Notes under the pieces: generated by a model
Told to the model about the DNA's origin: nothing
The model's input: only the letters and a program-made list of their open reading frames with translations
Database searches by the model: none
Shown here: positions 9,833 to 18,708 of the stretch, piece after piece
How positions within the stretch are numbered: position 1 is the stretch's first letter
Layout of the letters: every line of letters begins with the position of its first letter
Position numbers and translations under genes: made by a program
DNA from: Chitinimonas prasina
Lineage (GTDB): Bacteria > Pseudomonadota > Gammaproteobacteria > Burkholderiales > Chitinimonadaceae
Length of the DNA: 64,000 nt
Assembly: GCF_030160395.1 (NCBI RefSeq)
Contig: NZ_BSOG01000001.1
Span: 1,516,117 to 1,580,116, forward strand
Direction: 5' to 3'

Positions 9833-10920
9833 GCCAGGTGAAATCCACGCCGCAGGCCCGGCGCACCCTGATGGTGATGGCCGGTGGTACGGGCGGTCAT
9901 ATCTTCCCCGCCCTGGCGGTGGCCAAGGCCATGCAGGCCCGTGGCTGGCAGGTGGTGTGGCTGGGCGCGCGCGGCAAGATGGAGGCAGAACTGGTGCCCA
10001 AGCACCATATCGCCATCGAACTGCTGCCCATAGGTGGCGTGCGCGGCCAGGGACTGGTACGCAAGCTGGTGCAGCCGGTTGAGCAGGCTGTGGCGCTGTG
10101 GCTTGCCGTGGCCGCCATCTTCCGCCACCGGCCCGATGCGGTCATCGGCTTTGGCGGGTTTACCGGCTTTGCAGGCGGCCTGGCAGCCACCATGCTGTGG
10201 AAGCCCTTGATCGTGCATGAGCAGAATTCGGTGCCCGGCCTCACCAACAAGGTGCTGGCCCTGCTGGCTGATCGCGTGCTGACTGCTTTCCCTTCGGCCT
10301 TTGCCGGCAAGGGGCGAGTGGTGGGCAATCCGGTACGCGAGGACATCGCGGCCCTGCCCGCGCCTGCCGAGCGCTTTCGTGGCCGTAGCGGCCCGTTGCG
10401 ACTGCTGGTGGTGGGCGGCAGCCTGGGCGCAGCGGCACTGAATGAAGTGGTGCCCAAGGCGCTGGCGCTGATGGATGCGGCCGAACGGCCGCTGGTGACG
10501 CATCAGTCCGGCAGCAAACAGCTTGAACAGCTGCGGGCGCATTACAGCGAGGCTGGTGTGGCCGGCGTTTGCGTGCCCTTTATCGATGATATGGCCAGCG
10601 CCTATGCCGAGGCTGACCTGGTGATCTGCCGGGCTGGTGCGCTGACGGTGTCTGAGCTGTCCGCCGTGGGCGTGCCTGCCATCCTAGTGCCCTACCCCAG
10701 CGCGGTGGATGACCACCAGACCGGCAATGCCGCCTACCTGGCGGATTTTGGCGCGGCCGTGCTGCGCCAGCAGTCGGAGCTGAGCCCGGCGTGGCTGGCG
10801 CAGCAACTGAAAGAGATGAACCGTACCCGCCTGCTGGCCATGGCCGAGGCAGCACGGACCCGAGCCTTGCCCGACGCAACCCGCGTTGTGGCAGATGTGA
10901 TTGAAGAACTGGGCGCCTAA
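9829..10920 (+). CDS. murG: UDP-GlcNAc:lipid I N-acetylglucosaminyltransferase MurG
   Basis: MurG is a peripheral GT28-family enzyme on the inner face of the membrane that converts lipid I to lipid II. The 363-residue product begins with a glycine-rich loop G19-GTGGH24 and contains the acceptor motif [12 protein letters not shown] and the second glycine-rich region VVGGSLGA. The UDP-GlcNAc site is marked by [13 protein letters not shown]. The open frame extends upstream into ftsW, but the ATG at 9829 overlapping the ftsW stop gives the normal MurG length. A 99-base gap separates it from murC. Confidence 0.96.
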   Translation: MSQVKSTPQARRTLMVMAGGTGGHIFPALAVAKAMQARGWQVVWLGARGKMEAELVPKHHIAIELLPIGGVRGQGLVRKLVQPVEQAVALWLAVAAIFRHRPDAVIGFGGFTGFAGGLAATMLWKPLIVHEQNSVPGLTNKVLALLADRVLTAFPSAFAGKGRVVGNPVREDIAALPAPAERFRGRSGPLRLLVVGGSLGAAALNEVVPKALALMDAAERPLVTHQSGSKQLEQLRAHYSEAGVAGVCVPFIDDMASAYAEADLVICRAGALTVSELSAVGVPAILVPYPSAVDDHQTGNAAYLADFGAAVLRQQSELSPAWLAQQLKEMNRTRLLAMAEAARTRALPDATRVVADVIEELGA

Positions 10921-10942
10921 GGCGCCAGACAAGGGGTGGAAC

Positions 10943-11023
10943 GTGAAAAGTGAGCTCAAGCCCTCTTTCACCACGGTGGCGCGGTGGCGCAGCACCCCTT
11001 GCGTGGCACGAGTAGAGAGATGA
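10943..11023 (+). CDS. possible 26-residue mini-ORF coupled to murC
   Basis: A GTG at 10943 lies 6 bases after the Shine-Dalgarno-like AAGGGGTGG at 10931-10939. It opens a frame of 26 codons whose TGA overlaps the murC ATG (ATGA at 11020-11023). The predicted peptide (beginning [10 protein letters not shown]) has no recognised domain. murC itself has only a weak site (GAGAG), so initiation by coupling from this mini-ORF is plausible. It could equally be chance. The arrangement repeats what is seen before murD and ftsA. Confidence 0.33.
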   Translation: MKSELKPSFTTVARWRSTPCVARVER

Positions 11024-12414
11024 AACACAAGGTCAAACGCATACATTTCGTCGGCATAGGCGGTTCCGGCATGAGCGGCATTGCCGAGGTGCTGCTCAAC
11101 CTGGGCTTTACCGTATCGGGTTCCGACCTGGGCGAATCTGCTACCACGGCAAGGCTGCGGTCGGCGGGTGCCACCGTGTTCCTGGGGCACGACGCAGCCC
11201 ACCAGCAGCATGCCGATGTGGTGGTGACTTCCACCGCAGTGAAGGCAGACAACCCCGAGGTGGTGGCGGCCCGCGCCCGGCAGGTGCCGGTCATACCACG
11301 TGCCATGATGCTGGCCGAGTTGCTGCGCTTCCGCCAGGGCATCGCCGTGGCGGGCACCCATGGCAAGACCACCACCACCAGCCTGATCGCCTCCATCCTG
11401 GCCGAGGCGGGGCTGGACCCGACCTATGTGATCGGTGGCCGGCTGACCGCCGCCGGTAGCAATGCCAAGCTGGGCAAGGGCGATTTCATCGTGGTGGAGG
11501 CCGACGAATCGGATGCCTCCTTCCTGATGCTGCAGCCGGTGTTGGCCGTCATCACCAATATCGATGCCGACCATATGGATACCTATGGTCATGACTTCGA
11601 GCGGCTCAAGCAGGCATTTCTCGATTTTCTTGGCCACCTGCCGTTTTATGGCCGGGCGGCAGTCTGCCTGGACGACCCCAATGTGCGCGCCATCCTGCCC
11701 CAGGTAGGCAAGCCGCTGACGACCTATGGGGTGAGCGAAGACGCCATGCTACGCGCGGAGCATATCGAGGCCCTGCCTGGCGGCCGTATGCGCTTTACCG
11801 CGGTTTGGCGCAATGGTGTGGAAAGCCGGATACCCATCGAACTGAATGCCGCAGGCCACCACAACGTGCTGAACAGCCTGGCGGCCATCGCCGTCTGCCT
11901 GGAAGTGGGGGCATCCGAAGCCGCTATCCAGAAGGCCTTGAGCGAGTTTGGCGGGGTGGGGCGGCGGTTCCAGCGCTATGGCCAGGCCAGCCTGCCTGCA
12001 GGCGGCAGTGCCACGGTGATCGACGATTATGGCCATCACCCGGTGGAGATGGCCGCCACGTTGGCCGCTGTGCGGGGGGCCTTCCCCAGCAGCCGCTTGT
12101 TGCTGGCCTTCCAGCCGCATCGCTATAGCCGCACCCGTGATTGCTTTGAAGATTTCGCCCGTGTGCTGTCCACGGTGGATGCCCTGGTGCTGACCGAGGT
12201 GTATGCCGCCGGCGAGGCACCCATTGTGGCGGCAGACGGCCGGGCGCTGACCCGTGCGGTCCGCGTGCAGGGCAAGGTGGAACCGTTGTTCGTGGAGGAT
12301 ATCAATGCACTCCCGGCAGCCATTCTGGAACACGCAAGAGATGGGGACGTGATCGTGACCATGGGCGCAGGCACCATCGGTGGCGTACCCGCAAAACTGG
12401 TAGGTAAGGCATGA
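11020..12414 (+). CDS. murC: UDP-MurNAc:L-alanine ligase MurC
   Basis: MurC is the first ATP-dependent ligase of the peptide stem, adding L-alanine to UDP-MurNAc. The 464-residue product has the N-terminal UDP-binding loop [14 protein letters not shown], the ATP loop GTHGKTT at about residues 112-118, the ADESDASFL segment and DDYGHHPVE near residue 335. The frame is open further upstream, but ATG 11020 ([12 protein letters not shown]) gives the conserved N-terminus. The TGA overlaps the ddlB ATG. Confidence 0.97.
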   Translation: MKHKVKRIHFVGIGGSGMSGIAEVLLNLGFTVSGSDLGESATTARLRSAGATVFLGHDAAHQQHADVVVTSTAVKADNPEVVAARARQVPVIPRAMMLAELLRFRQGIAVAGTHGKTTTTSLIASILAEAGLDPTYVIGGRLTAAGSNAKLGKGDFIVVEADESDASFLMLQPVLAVITNIDADHMDTYGHDFERLKQAFLDFLGHLPFYGRAAVCLDDPNVRAILPQVGKPLTTYGVSEDAMLRAEHIEALPGGRMRFTAVWRNGVESRIPIELNAAGHHNVLNSLAAIAVCLEVGASEAAIQKALSEFGGVGRRFQRYGQASLPAGGSATVIDDYGHHPVEMAATLAAVRGAFPSSRLLLAFQPHRYSRTRDCFEDFARVLSTVDALVLTEVYAAGEAPIVAADGRALTRAVRVQGKVEPLFVEDINALPAAILEHARDGDVIVTMGAGTIGGVPAKLVGKA

Positions 12415-13331
12415 ACAAGTACGGAAAAGTCGCCGTCGTGATGGGCGGAACCAGCGCGGAACGCGAGGTCTCGCTGATGAGTGGTGCCGGCGTATTGGGT
12501 GCCCTGCAATCCCGCGGGGTGGATGCGCATGCATTCGACCCGCGTGACCAGCCCCTGTCGGCGCTCAAGACGGAAGGCTTTGACCGGGTCTTTCTGATAT
12601 TGCACGGCCCCTTTGGCGAGGATGGCACCCTGCAGGGCGCGCTGGAAACCATGGGTATGCCTTATACCGGCTGCGGCGTGATGGCATCGGCCATAGGCAT
12701 GGACAAGCTGCGTAGCAAGCTGATCTGGCGTGCTTTGGGCCTGCCAGTGCCGGATTTTGAGCTGGTGGACGAGCACAGCGACTTTGCCGCCATCGAGCAG
12801 AAGCTGGGCCTGCCGCTGTTCGTGAAGCCGAATATCGAGGGTTCCAGCATAGGCGTGACCAAGGTCAAGGTTGCGGGCGAACTGAAGGCTGCCTTTGAGG
12901 AGGCCCGCAAGTACGACAGGGTGGTGCTGGCAGAGCGCTTTATCGGCGGCGGTGAATACAGTGCACCCATCCTGGGCGATGCCGTGCGCGGCTACACCGT
13001 GTTGCCGGCCATCAAGATCGAGCCGGCTACCGAGTTCTATGACTATCAGGCCAAGTATTTCCGCGACGACACGGTATATCGCTGCCCTTGCGGCCTGCCT
13101 GCAGAGCAGGAGGCCGCCATCGCCGCCCTGGTGGAAAAGGCCTTCTGGGCCATAGGCGGCCGCAGCTGGGCGCGGGTGGATTTCCTGATGGATGAAGCCG
13201 GTAAACCCTATCTGCTGGAGGTCAACACCGCCCCCGGCATGACCAGCCATAGCCTCTTCCCCATGGGCGCCCGTGCCGCAGGCATGAGCTATGAGGATGT
13301 GGTGCTGATGATCTTGGATACGACGCTGTAA
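12411..13331 (+). CDS. ddlB: D-alanine--D-alanine ligase
   Basis: This ATP-grasp enzyme joins two D-alanines to make the dipeptide used by MurF. The 306-residue product is of DdlB size. It shows the N-terminal [14 protein letters not shown] loop, LHGPFGEDG, the ATP-binding [14 protein letters not shown] and the Mg/substrate site [12 protein letters not shown] at the C-terminus. The start overlaps the murC stop. In most relatives ftsQ follows immediately. Here 445 bases of repeat-bearing sequence intervene. Confidence 0.96.
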   Translation: MNKYGKVAVVMGGTSAEREVSLMSGAGVLGALQSRGVDAHAFDPRDQPLSALKTEGFDRVFLILHGPFGEDGTLQGALETMGMPYTGCGVMASAIGMDKLRSKLIWRALGLPVPDFELVDEHSDFAAIEQKLGLPLFVKPNIEGSSIGVTKVKVAGELKAAFEEARKYDRVVLAERFIGGGEYSAPILGDAVRGYTVLPAIKIEPATEFYDYQAKYFRDDTVYRCPCGLPAEQEAAIAALVEKAFWAIGGRSWARVDFLMDEAGKPYLLEVNTAPGMTSHSLFPMGARAAGMSYEDVVLMILDTTL

Positions 13332-13776
13332 GTGTTTGAAAGGCAGAACGTGAGCATTGCGGTAAAGACAAGGCCTGATGTGTGTGCCACCCGTACCAGC
13401 CGGTACGGCGCACCCGCGCACGCGCCTTGCAGGCCGCAACCGGCAAAGCAGTGCTTGACCCAGGGGGATGTTTGCGCCGCCACGAGCGCAGCGAGGCTCC
13501 CTCGCCAGCGGGCGAGGGTGGGGGGAGTGGGAGTCCATCAAGGGCGCATCGCGACGCTGCCACGACGGTCTATCCCGGCAAGCTTTGCTTGTCGCGCACG
13601 GCAGTTAACTCAGGGGGATGTTTGCGCCGCCACGAGCGCAGCGAGGCTCCCTCGCCAGCGGGCGAGGGCGGGGGGAGTGGGAGTCCATCAAGGGCACATC
13701 GCGACGCTGCCACGACGGTCTATCCCGGCAAGCTTTGCTTGTCGCAAGCTGCGGTTAACCCAGAGGGGACATCGCG
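13332..13776 (+). repeat. 445-base repeat-bearing spacer inside the dcw cluster
   Basis: The ddlB-ftsQ gap contains two near-identical direct copies with a period of 150 bases, at about 13461-13595 and 13611-13745. Each copy carries a perfect 8-bp stem hairpin (CCCTCGCC-AGCG-GGCGAGGG, at 13499-13518 and 13649-13668), a G-rich stretch GGGGGGAGTGGGAG and ATCAAGGGC. The start of a third unit (GTTAACCCAGAGGGG) leads into the ftsQ ribosome binding site. Upstream, CCGTACC-AGCC-GGTACGG forms another small hairpin. Open frames here simply follow the repeat and do not look like genes. A related hairpin unit recurs near 39.8-40.3 kb. Confidence 0.9.
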
Positions 13777-14511
13777 ATGTGGGATAAGCCCCAGGCCCTC
13801 AACTGGCTGGCCAATCTGCTGTTCGGCCTGGCCGTGCTGCTGTTCCTGTATGCCGCCCTGCTGGTCGTGGTGCATTCGCCGCTGTTTCCGGTTAGGCAGA
13901 TCAAGGTGGATGGCAGCCTGGCCCATGTGACGCGCGAGCAATTGCAATACATCGTGAAGAACGAGCTGAAAGGCACGTTCTTTACCCTGGATTTGAACAA
14001 GACCCGGCAGGCTTTCGAGAAACTGCCTTGGGTACGCCAGGTCAATCTGCGGCGGCGCTGGCCCGATAGGCTGGACGTCACCATAGAGGAGCATGTGGCG
14101 CTTGCGCGCTGGGGGTCGGTGGGCCTGGTGAACACCTTGGGCGAACGCTTTGACGCTGCCACCAACGAGCCCTTGCCGGTGCTGGAAGGGCCGGAGGGCA
14201 GCGAGGCGGACATGGCCAAGGGTTATGTGAGTTTTCGGGACAGGCTGGCGGTAGTGCAGCGCAAGCCTACCCATGTGTGGCTGTCGGCACGCCGGGCCTG
14301 GCGGGTGCAGCTGGATCACAGCCTGACGGTGGAGATAGGCCGTGATGATGTGGACGCCCGCCTGGGCAAGTTCATCAAGGCCTACCCCACCACGCTGGCG
14401 GTCATCAAGCGACCGGTCAGCTATGTGGATCTGCGCTACCCCAACGGCTTTTCGGTGCGGGTGCCGCCGGGCATGGTACCGCTCGTCAAGCCGCCCGAGG
14501 TGGCCGCATGA
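13777..14511 (+). CDS. ftsQ: cell division protein FtsQ
   Basis: FtsQ is a bitopic divisome protein that recruits FtsB/FtsL. The 244-residue product has a cytoplasmic N-terminus, one transmembrane helix at about residues 12-32 and a POTRA-like domain (PVRQIKVDGSLAHVTREQL). An FtsQ domain follows with VNLRRRWPDRLDVTIEEHVA and ALARWGSVGLVNTLGERF. The ATG has a good AGAGGGG upstream. This site sits at the very end of the tandem repeat, so the repeat now borders its translation signal. The TGA at 14509 overlaps a 24-codon mini-ORF leading to ftsA. Confidence 0.95.
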   Translation: MWDKPQALNWLANLLFGLAVLLFLYAALLVVVHSPLFPVRQIKVDGSLAHVTREQLQYIVKNELKGTFFTLDLNKTRQAFEKLPWVRQVNLRRRWPDRLDVTIEEHVALARWGSVGLVNTLGERFDAATNEPLPVLEGPEGSEADMAKGYVSFRDRLAVVQRKPTHVWLSARRAWRVQLDHSLTVEIGRDDVDARLGKFIKAYPTTLAVIKRPVSYVDLRYPNGFSVRVPPGMVPLVKPPEVAA

Positions 14512-14582
14512 AGATGATTAGGAACGACGCCGCGATGACAGGCGCGGCGAACAAGGCAAAGCAGTCTGGAGAAATACGGTGA
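14508..14582 (+). CDS. possible 24-residue mini-ORF bridging ftsQ and ftsA
   Basis: An ATG overlaps the ftsQ stop (ATGA at 14508) and opens 24 codons that end in a TGA overlapping the GTG start of ftsA (GTGA at 14579-14582). The whole spacer is therefore one open frame joined to both neighbours. The peptide begins MKMIRNDAAM and has no recognisable domain. ftsA also has its own GGAG site. This may be a coupling bridge that keeps ribosomes on the transcript, or coincidence. It is one of three such stop-on-start mini-ORFs in the cluster. Confidence 0.35.
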   Translation: MKMIRNDAAMTGAANKAKQSGEIR

Positions 14583-15817
14583 ATAAACCGAGTACAACAA
14601 AGAACCTGCTGGTCGGCCTCGATATCGGTACCTCGAAGATCGTGGCGCTGGTGGCTGAAGTGCAGCCTGATGGCCGCATGGAGATCATCGGCCTGGGTCA
14701 GGCTCCCTCGAAGGGCCTGAAAAAGGGCGTGGTGGTGAATATCGAGTCCACCGTGAGCGCCATACAGCGGGCTTTGGAAGAAGCCGAGCTGATGGCGGAT
14801 TGCAAGATACGCGAAGTGCTGACCGGCATCGCCGGCAGCCATATCCGTAGCTTCAACTCCCACGGCATGGTCGCTATCAAGGACAAGGAAGTCACCCAGG
14901 CCGATGTGGACCGGGTGATAGAGACGGCCCGTGCGGTCAATATCCCCACCGAGCATCAGATTCTGCACATCCTGACCCAGGAATTCATCATCGATGGACA
15001 GGAGGATGTGAAGGAGCCGCTGGGCATGAGCGGGGTGAGGCTGGAGGTGAAGGTGCATATCGTCACCGGCGCCATCAGCGCAGCCCAGAACATCACCAAG
15101 TGCGTGCGCCGCTGCGGCCTGGAGATGAACGATCTGATCCTGCAGCCGCTGGCCAGTGCCATGAGCGTGCTGAGCGAGGACGAGAAGGAACTGGGTGTCT
15201 GCTTGATCGACATCGGCGGCGGCACCACCGACATTGCCGTGTTCTGCGATGGCGCCATCCGCCACACCGCCGTGATACCCATTGCCGGCGACCAGATCAC
15301 CAACGATATCGCCATGGCATTGCGGACGCCGACCAAGGAGGCCGAGGACATCAAGCGTGCCCATGGCATCGCCTTGCGCCAGCTGGCGGACCCGCAGCAG
15401 ACCATAGAGGTGCCAGGCGTGGGCGAGCGCGGTCCGCGCCAGCTCAATCGCCAGACCCTGGCCGAAGTCATCGAGCCCCGGGTGGAGGAACTCTACTCGC
15501 TGGTGCAGGCAGAGTTGCGCCGCTCCGGGTTTGAGGAGCGGCTGTCCAGCGGCATCGTGATCACCGGCGGGTCGGCCCAGATGCAGGGCATGGTGGAGCT
15601 GGGTGAAGAGGTGTTCCATCTGCCGGTAAGGCTGGGGGTGCCCAAGTATGTGGGTGGTTTGGCCGAGGTGGTGAAGAACCCCCGCTTCTCCACCGCCGTG
15701 GGTCTTTTGTTGTTGGGCAAGCAGCAGGCCCAGCGCAATGGTTTGAAGACGATGCAGGGCGCCAGCTTCGGTGGCCTGATCGAACGCATGAAGACGTGGT
15801 TCCAGGGCAATTTCTGA
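14579..15817 (+). CDS. ftsA: cell division protein FtsA
   Basis: FtsA is the actin-like ATPase that tethers FtsZ to the membrane through a C-terminal amphipathic helix. The 412-residue product has the phosphate-1 motif GLDIGTSKIVALV near the N-terminus, the phosphate-2 motif LIDIGGGTTDIAVF, the adenosine motif IVITGGSAQMQGM and a C-terminal amphipathic tail (GLIERMKTWFQGNF). The start is GTG at 14579 behind CTGGAGAAA. An 83-base spacer separates it from ftsZ. Confidence 0.97.
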   Translation: MNKPSTTKNLLVGLDIGTSKIVALVAEVQPDGRMEIIGLGQAPSKGLKKGVVVNIESTVSAIQRALEEAELMADCKIREVLTGIAGSHIRSFNSHGMVAIKDKEVTQADVDRVIETARAVNIPTEHQILHILTQEFIIDGQEDVKEPLGMSGVRLEVKVHIVTGAISAAQNITKCVRRCGLEMNDLILQPLASAMSVLSEDEKELGVCLIDIGGGTTDIAVFCDGAIRHTAVIPIAGDQITNDIAMALRTPTKEAEDIKRAHGIALRQLADPQQTIEVPGVGERGPRQLNRQTLAEVIEPRVEELYSLVQAELRRSGFEERLSSGIVITGGSAQMQGMVELGEEVFHLPVRLGVPKYVGGLAEVVKNPRFSTAVGLLLLGKQQAQRNGLKTMQGASFGGLIERMKTWFQGNF

Positions 15818-15900
15818 GATCTGCCAGTCCGGAGGTCCGGTTGGCAGCAAGTTTCGTTTTTCGATTGAGTTGAGTTAGTTCGGGCACAGAGGAGAGAGCA

Positions 15901-17082
15901 ATGCCTATTTCGTTTCTGGAAGCAGCGCAGGACATAGTCCCGGTCGCCAGGATCAAGGTGATCGGTGTCGGTGGTTGTGGCGGCAACGCTGTGGACCACA
16001 TGATTGATGCCGGTGTGACGGGGGTGGAGTTCATCTGCGCCAACACCGACGCGCAGGCGCTCAAGCGCAACCGCGCCGACAACGTGGTGCAACTGGGTGG
16101 CAACCTGACCAAGGGTCTGGGTGCTGGCGCCAACCCCGATGTAGGTCGCGCCGCGGCCGAGGAAGACCGCGAGCGTATTGCCGAGATGCTGGAAGGTGCC
16201 GACATGGTGTTCATCACCGCCGGCATGGGTGGCGGTACCGGTACCGGCGCGGCGCCTATCGTGGCCGAGATCGCCCGTGACAAGGGTATCCTGACCGTGG
16301 GTGTGGTGACCCGTCCGTTCGCCTTCGAGGGCAAGCGCCAGAAGGCCGCACAGGCTGGTATCGACGAGCTGCAGAAGTATGTGGATTCGCTGATCATCAT
16401 CCCGAACGAGCGCCTGATGCAGGTACTGGGCGATGATGTCTCGTTCAAGGATGCCTTCAAGGCCGCCGACGATGTGCTCAAGGGTGCCGTGGCGGGTATC
16501 GCTGAGATCATCAATGTCCCGGGCCTGGTCAATGTGGACTTCGCTGACGTGAAGGCCGTGATGACTGAGATGGGCATGGCGATGATGGGTTCGGCCCACG
16601 CCGAGGGCATGGACCGTGCCCGTGTGGCGGCCGAGCATGCTGTCGCCAGCCCACTGCTGGAAGACATCAGCCTGAACGGCGCCCGTGGCGTGCTGGTGAA
16701 CATCACCGCCGACTACAGCCTGAAGATGCGTGAAGTTCACGAGGTGATGGAGACCGTCAAGGCCTACACCGCCGAGGACGCCCGTATCATCTTCGGTACT
16801 GCCTTCGATGAGGCTATGGGCGACAAGATCCGTGTCACCCTGGTGGCAACGGGTCTGGGCGGCCGCGAGTCGAAGAAGAGCCCCAACCTGCACATCGTGC
16901 AGCGCACAGGCACCGATGATGGCATGCCGGCAATGGACTACGAGCAATACGACCAGCCGGCGGTATTCCGTAACAGCCGTCGTGCCGGTAACGTTGGCGC
17001 CGCGGTGGAATCGCCGCGCGGTACCGTGTTCGCGGGTGGCGACATGGACATCCCTGCCTTCCTGCGTAAGCAGGCGGACTGA
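15901..17082 (+). CDS. ftsZ: cell division protein FtsZ
   Basis: FtsZ is the tubulin-like GTPase that builds the division ring. The 393-residue product contains the tubulin signature G110-GGTGTG at residues 110-116, the T7 synergy-loop sequence NVDFADVKAVM and the conserved C-terminal peptide DIPAFLRKQAD that binds FtsA and ZipA. A strong ribosome binding site (GAGGAGAGAG) precedes the ATG. Codon choice differs from its neighbours: nearly all isoleucines are ATC and only one ATA is seen, consistent with a highly expressed gene. A hairpin follows the stop. Confidence 0.98.
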   Translation: MPISFLEAAQDIVPVARIKVIGVGGCGGNAVDHMIDAGVTGVEFICANTDAQALKRNRADNVVQLGGNLTKGLGAGANPDVGRAAAEEDRERIAEMLEGADMVFITAGMGGGTGTGAAPIVAEIARDKGILTVGVVTRPFAFEGKRQKAAQAGIDELQKYVDSLIIIPNERLMQVLGDDVSFKDAFKAADDVLKGAVAGIAEIINVPGLVNVDFADVKAVMTEMGMAMMGSAHAEGMDRARVAAEHAVASPLLEDISLNGARGVLVNITADYSLKMREVHEVMETVKAYTAEDARIIFGTAFDEAMGDKIRVTLVATGLGGRESKKSPNLHIVQRTGTDDGMPAMDYEQYDQPAVFRNSRRAGNVGAAVESPRGTVFAGGDMDIPAFLRKQAD

Positions 17083-17093
17083 TGGTGATGGGT

Positions 17094-17122
17094 GCAGCCT
17101 GCTGAGTCGGCAGGCTGCTTCC
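17094..17122 (+). terminator. hairpin after ftsZ
   Basis: A perfect 9-bp stem (GCAGCCTGC at 17094-17102 and GCAGGCTGC at 17110-17118) with a 7-base loop lies 12 bases after the ftsZ stop. It is followed by TTCCCGTCCTTG, which is only moderately T-rich. It may end or attenuate dcw transcription before lpxC. The weak T-tract leaves this uncertain. Confidence 0.5.
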
Positions 17123-17246
17123 CGTCCTTGTGCAAGGTATCAGTGCGGGGCCAGGCGGCGATAAGCTTGCCCTGCCGGGTACGCGGCTGACAGGCCGGAC
17201 GCGAGCTTGCACAATCCGCTCGATAGCAAGGTTCAATCAGGACCGG

Positions 17247-17264
17247 TTTTGCGATATGGCAAAA
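17247..17264. promoter_or_regulatory. inverted repeat in the ftsZ-lpxC spacer
   Basis: The 305-base spacer between ftsZ and lpxC holds, besides the ftsZ hairpin, a short inverted repeat TTTTGC-GATATG-GCAAAA. It lies 124 bases before the lpxC ATG in the most AT-rich part of the spacer. It could be part of an lpxC promoter or an operator. No clear -35/-10 pair was identified, and the rest of the spacer shows nothing recognisable. Confidence 0.25.
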
Positions 17265-17387
17265 TCGGAGGGTGTCTGCGCGCTGCAGATTTGATGGTGG
17301 GTGGCGCATGCCAGGCAGTGAACGGCTCTCTCCCCGGGCACTGCGGGCGCATGCGCGCCTGCCATGCATCCAACTGAAAGCAACCGT

Positions 17388-18305
17388 ATGATTTACCAGC
17401 GTACCCTCAAAGAATCCATACGTGCCGTGGGCGTGGGCCTGCACTCGGGCGAGAAGGTGGAACTGACCCTGTCGCCGGCACCGCCTGACAGCGGCATTGT
17501 GTTCCGCCGGGCAGACTTGCCCGGCCAGCCCGGCTTCAGGGTGGGACCAGACCTGGTCAACGATACCCGGCTGTCTTCTACCCTGGTGAAGGATGGCGTA
17601 AGGGTGGCGACCATAGAACACCTGATGTCGGCCTTCGCTGGCCTGGGCATAGACAATGTGCAGGTGGACGTGACCGCATCGGAAATGCCCATCATGGATG
17701 GCAGCGCGGCACCTTTTCTCTACCTGCTGCAGCAAGCCGGCGTGCGCGAGCAAAAGCCGGCGCGCAAGCGCTATGTCAGGGTCAAGAAAGCGGTTGAGGC
17801 CATAGAGGGTGACAAATGGGTGCGGCTGCTGCCGCATGAGGGTTACAAGGTCAAGCTGACCATAGAGTTCCGCCATCCGGCTTTCCAGAAAGCGGCGCAG
17901 ACGGTGGAACTGGATTTTGCTGAGACCTCCTATATCAAGGAAGTGGCCAGGGCCCGGACCTTTGGTTTCATGCACGAAGTGGAATACATGCGCACCAACG
18001 ACCTGGGCAAGGGTGGCAGCATGGAGAACGCCATCGTGCTGGATGAGTACAAGGTGCTCAACCAGGAGGGCCTGCGTTTCGAGGACGAGTTTGTCCGCCA
18101 CAAGGTGCTCGATGCGATTGGCGACCTGTATATCCTGGGCTACCCCCTGATTGCCGCCTTTGAGGGTTTCAAATCGGGCCATGCCATGAATAACAAGCTG
18201 CTGCGGGCTTTGCTGGCCGACCCCGAGGCCTGGGAGTATGTCAGTTTCGACAGCCCGGAAGCGGCACCCACCGCCTTCCACCGCTATACCCCCGCCCGTA
18301 TCTGA
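17388..18305 (+). CDS. lpxC: UDP-3-O-acyl-N-acetylglucosamine deacetylase LpxC
   Basis: LpxC is the zinc deacetylase that commits UDP-acyl-GlcNAc to lipid A synthesis in the cytoplasm. The 305-residue product has the expected length and the zinc ligand regions [16 protein letters not shown] (His), and [14 protein letters not shown] (His and Asp), plus the catalytic histidine segment [12 protein letters not shown] 17388 gives the family N-terminus [11 protein letters not shown]. The frame is open further upstream but without family similarity. By my count 5 of 14 isoleucines are ATA, high for a GC-rich gene. Confidence 0.97.
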   Translation: MIYQRTLKESIRAVGVGLHSGEKVELTLSPAPPDSGIVFRRADLPGQPGFRVGPDLVNDTRLSSTLVKDGVRVATIEHLMSAFAGLGIDNVQVDVTASEMPIMDGSAAPFLYLLQQAGVREQKPARKRYVRVKKAVEAIEGDKWVRLLPHEGYKVKLTIEFRHPAFQKAAQTVELDFAETSYIKEVARARTFGFMHEVEYMRTNDLGKGGSMENAIVLDEYKVLNQEGLRFEDEFVRHKVLDAIGDLYILGYPLIAAFEGFKSGHAMNNKLLRALLADPEAWEYVSFDSPEAAPTAFHRYTPARI

Positions 18306-18352
18306 CGATGCCCGCCCCGGCGGGCGCCGGGCCGGGTAGACTGAACGACATC

Positions 18353-18535
18353 ATGTTCGCCATTCTGCGTTTTATCTTTGTCGCCATTGTCCTGCTGTGG
18401 GGTTATTGCCTCTGGCGGGAGCGGCGTACCGGCGACCCCTTCTGGCGCCGCGCGCGCGGGTGGCTGGCGCGCTTCAGCCTGGCCTTGCTGCTGGTCATTG
18501 CCATAGGCCTGTTCGTCGAGCGCCTGAGTACCTGA
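18353..18535 (+). CDS. small membrane protein, unknown function
   Basis: A 60-residue product with two hydrophobic segments (about residues 2-17, FAILRFIFVAIVLLWG, and 38-54, LALLLVIAIGLFVE) flanking a basic loop (WRERRTGDPFWRRARGW). It is probably an inner-membrane protein with both ends on the same side. No family was recognised. The frame could start at ATG 18308, but the first 15 residues would be Pro/Gly-rich and unlike the rest. A TAGACT at 18337-18342 ends 10 bases before ATG 18353, so a very short leader is possible. It follows lpxC on the same strand. Confidence 0.6.
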   Translation: MFAILRFIFVAIVLLWGYCLWRERRTGDPFWRRARGWLARFSLALLLVIAIGLFVERLST

Positions 18536-18670
18536 GCATGCGCTGGCTGCGATGTGGGCCGGCCGGCGTAAGCGGCGTGCCTGCACCTGTTGTGGCCGCT
18601 GCAACAGTCTTAGTGGGCCCTGCAACAGCCATGCGTGGGCCTGCAGGAAATGCTGCAACGCGGGGTAGGC

Positions 18671-18690
18671 CCTACTATATATAAATCCCC
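18671..18690 (+). promoter_or_regulatory. AT-rich promoter-like element before the PAS-GGDEF-EAL gene
   Basis: The otherwise GC-rich spacer contains TACTATATATAAAT just 19-33 bases before the ATG at 18709, a likely -10 region. No convincing -35 hexamer was found. The upstream spacer also repeats CTGCAACA/CTGCAACG three times at 18599-18661, which could be a binding site array. Confidence 0.35.
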
Positions 18691-18708
18691 TTTGCATAAA
18701 TTGGTCCG

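Noticed and set aside
13332-13930. Overlapping open frames of 151 and 182 codons across the ddlB-ftsQ spacer
   Set aside because: They are translations of the tandem repeat, repeat the same peptide twice, and one runs into ftsQ in another frame.
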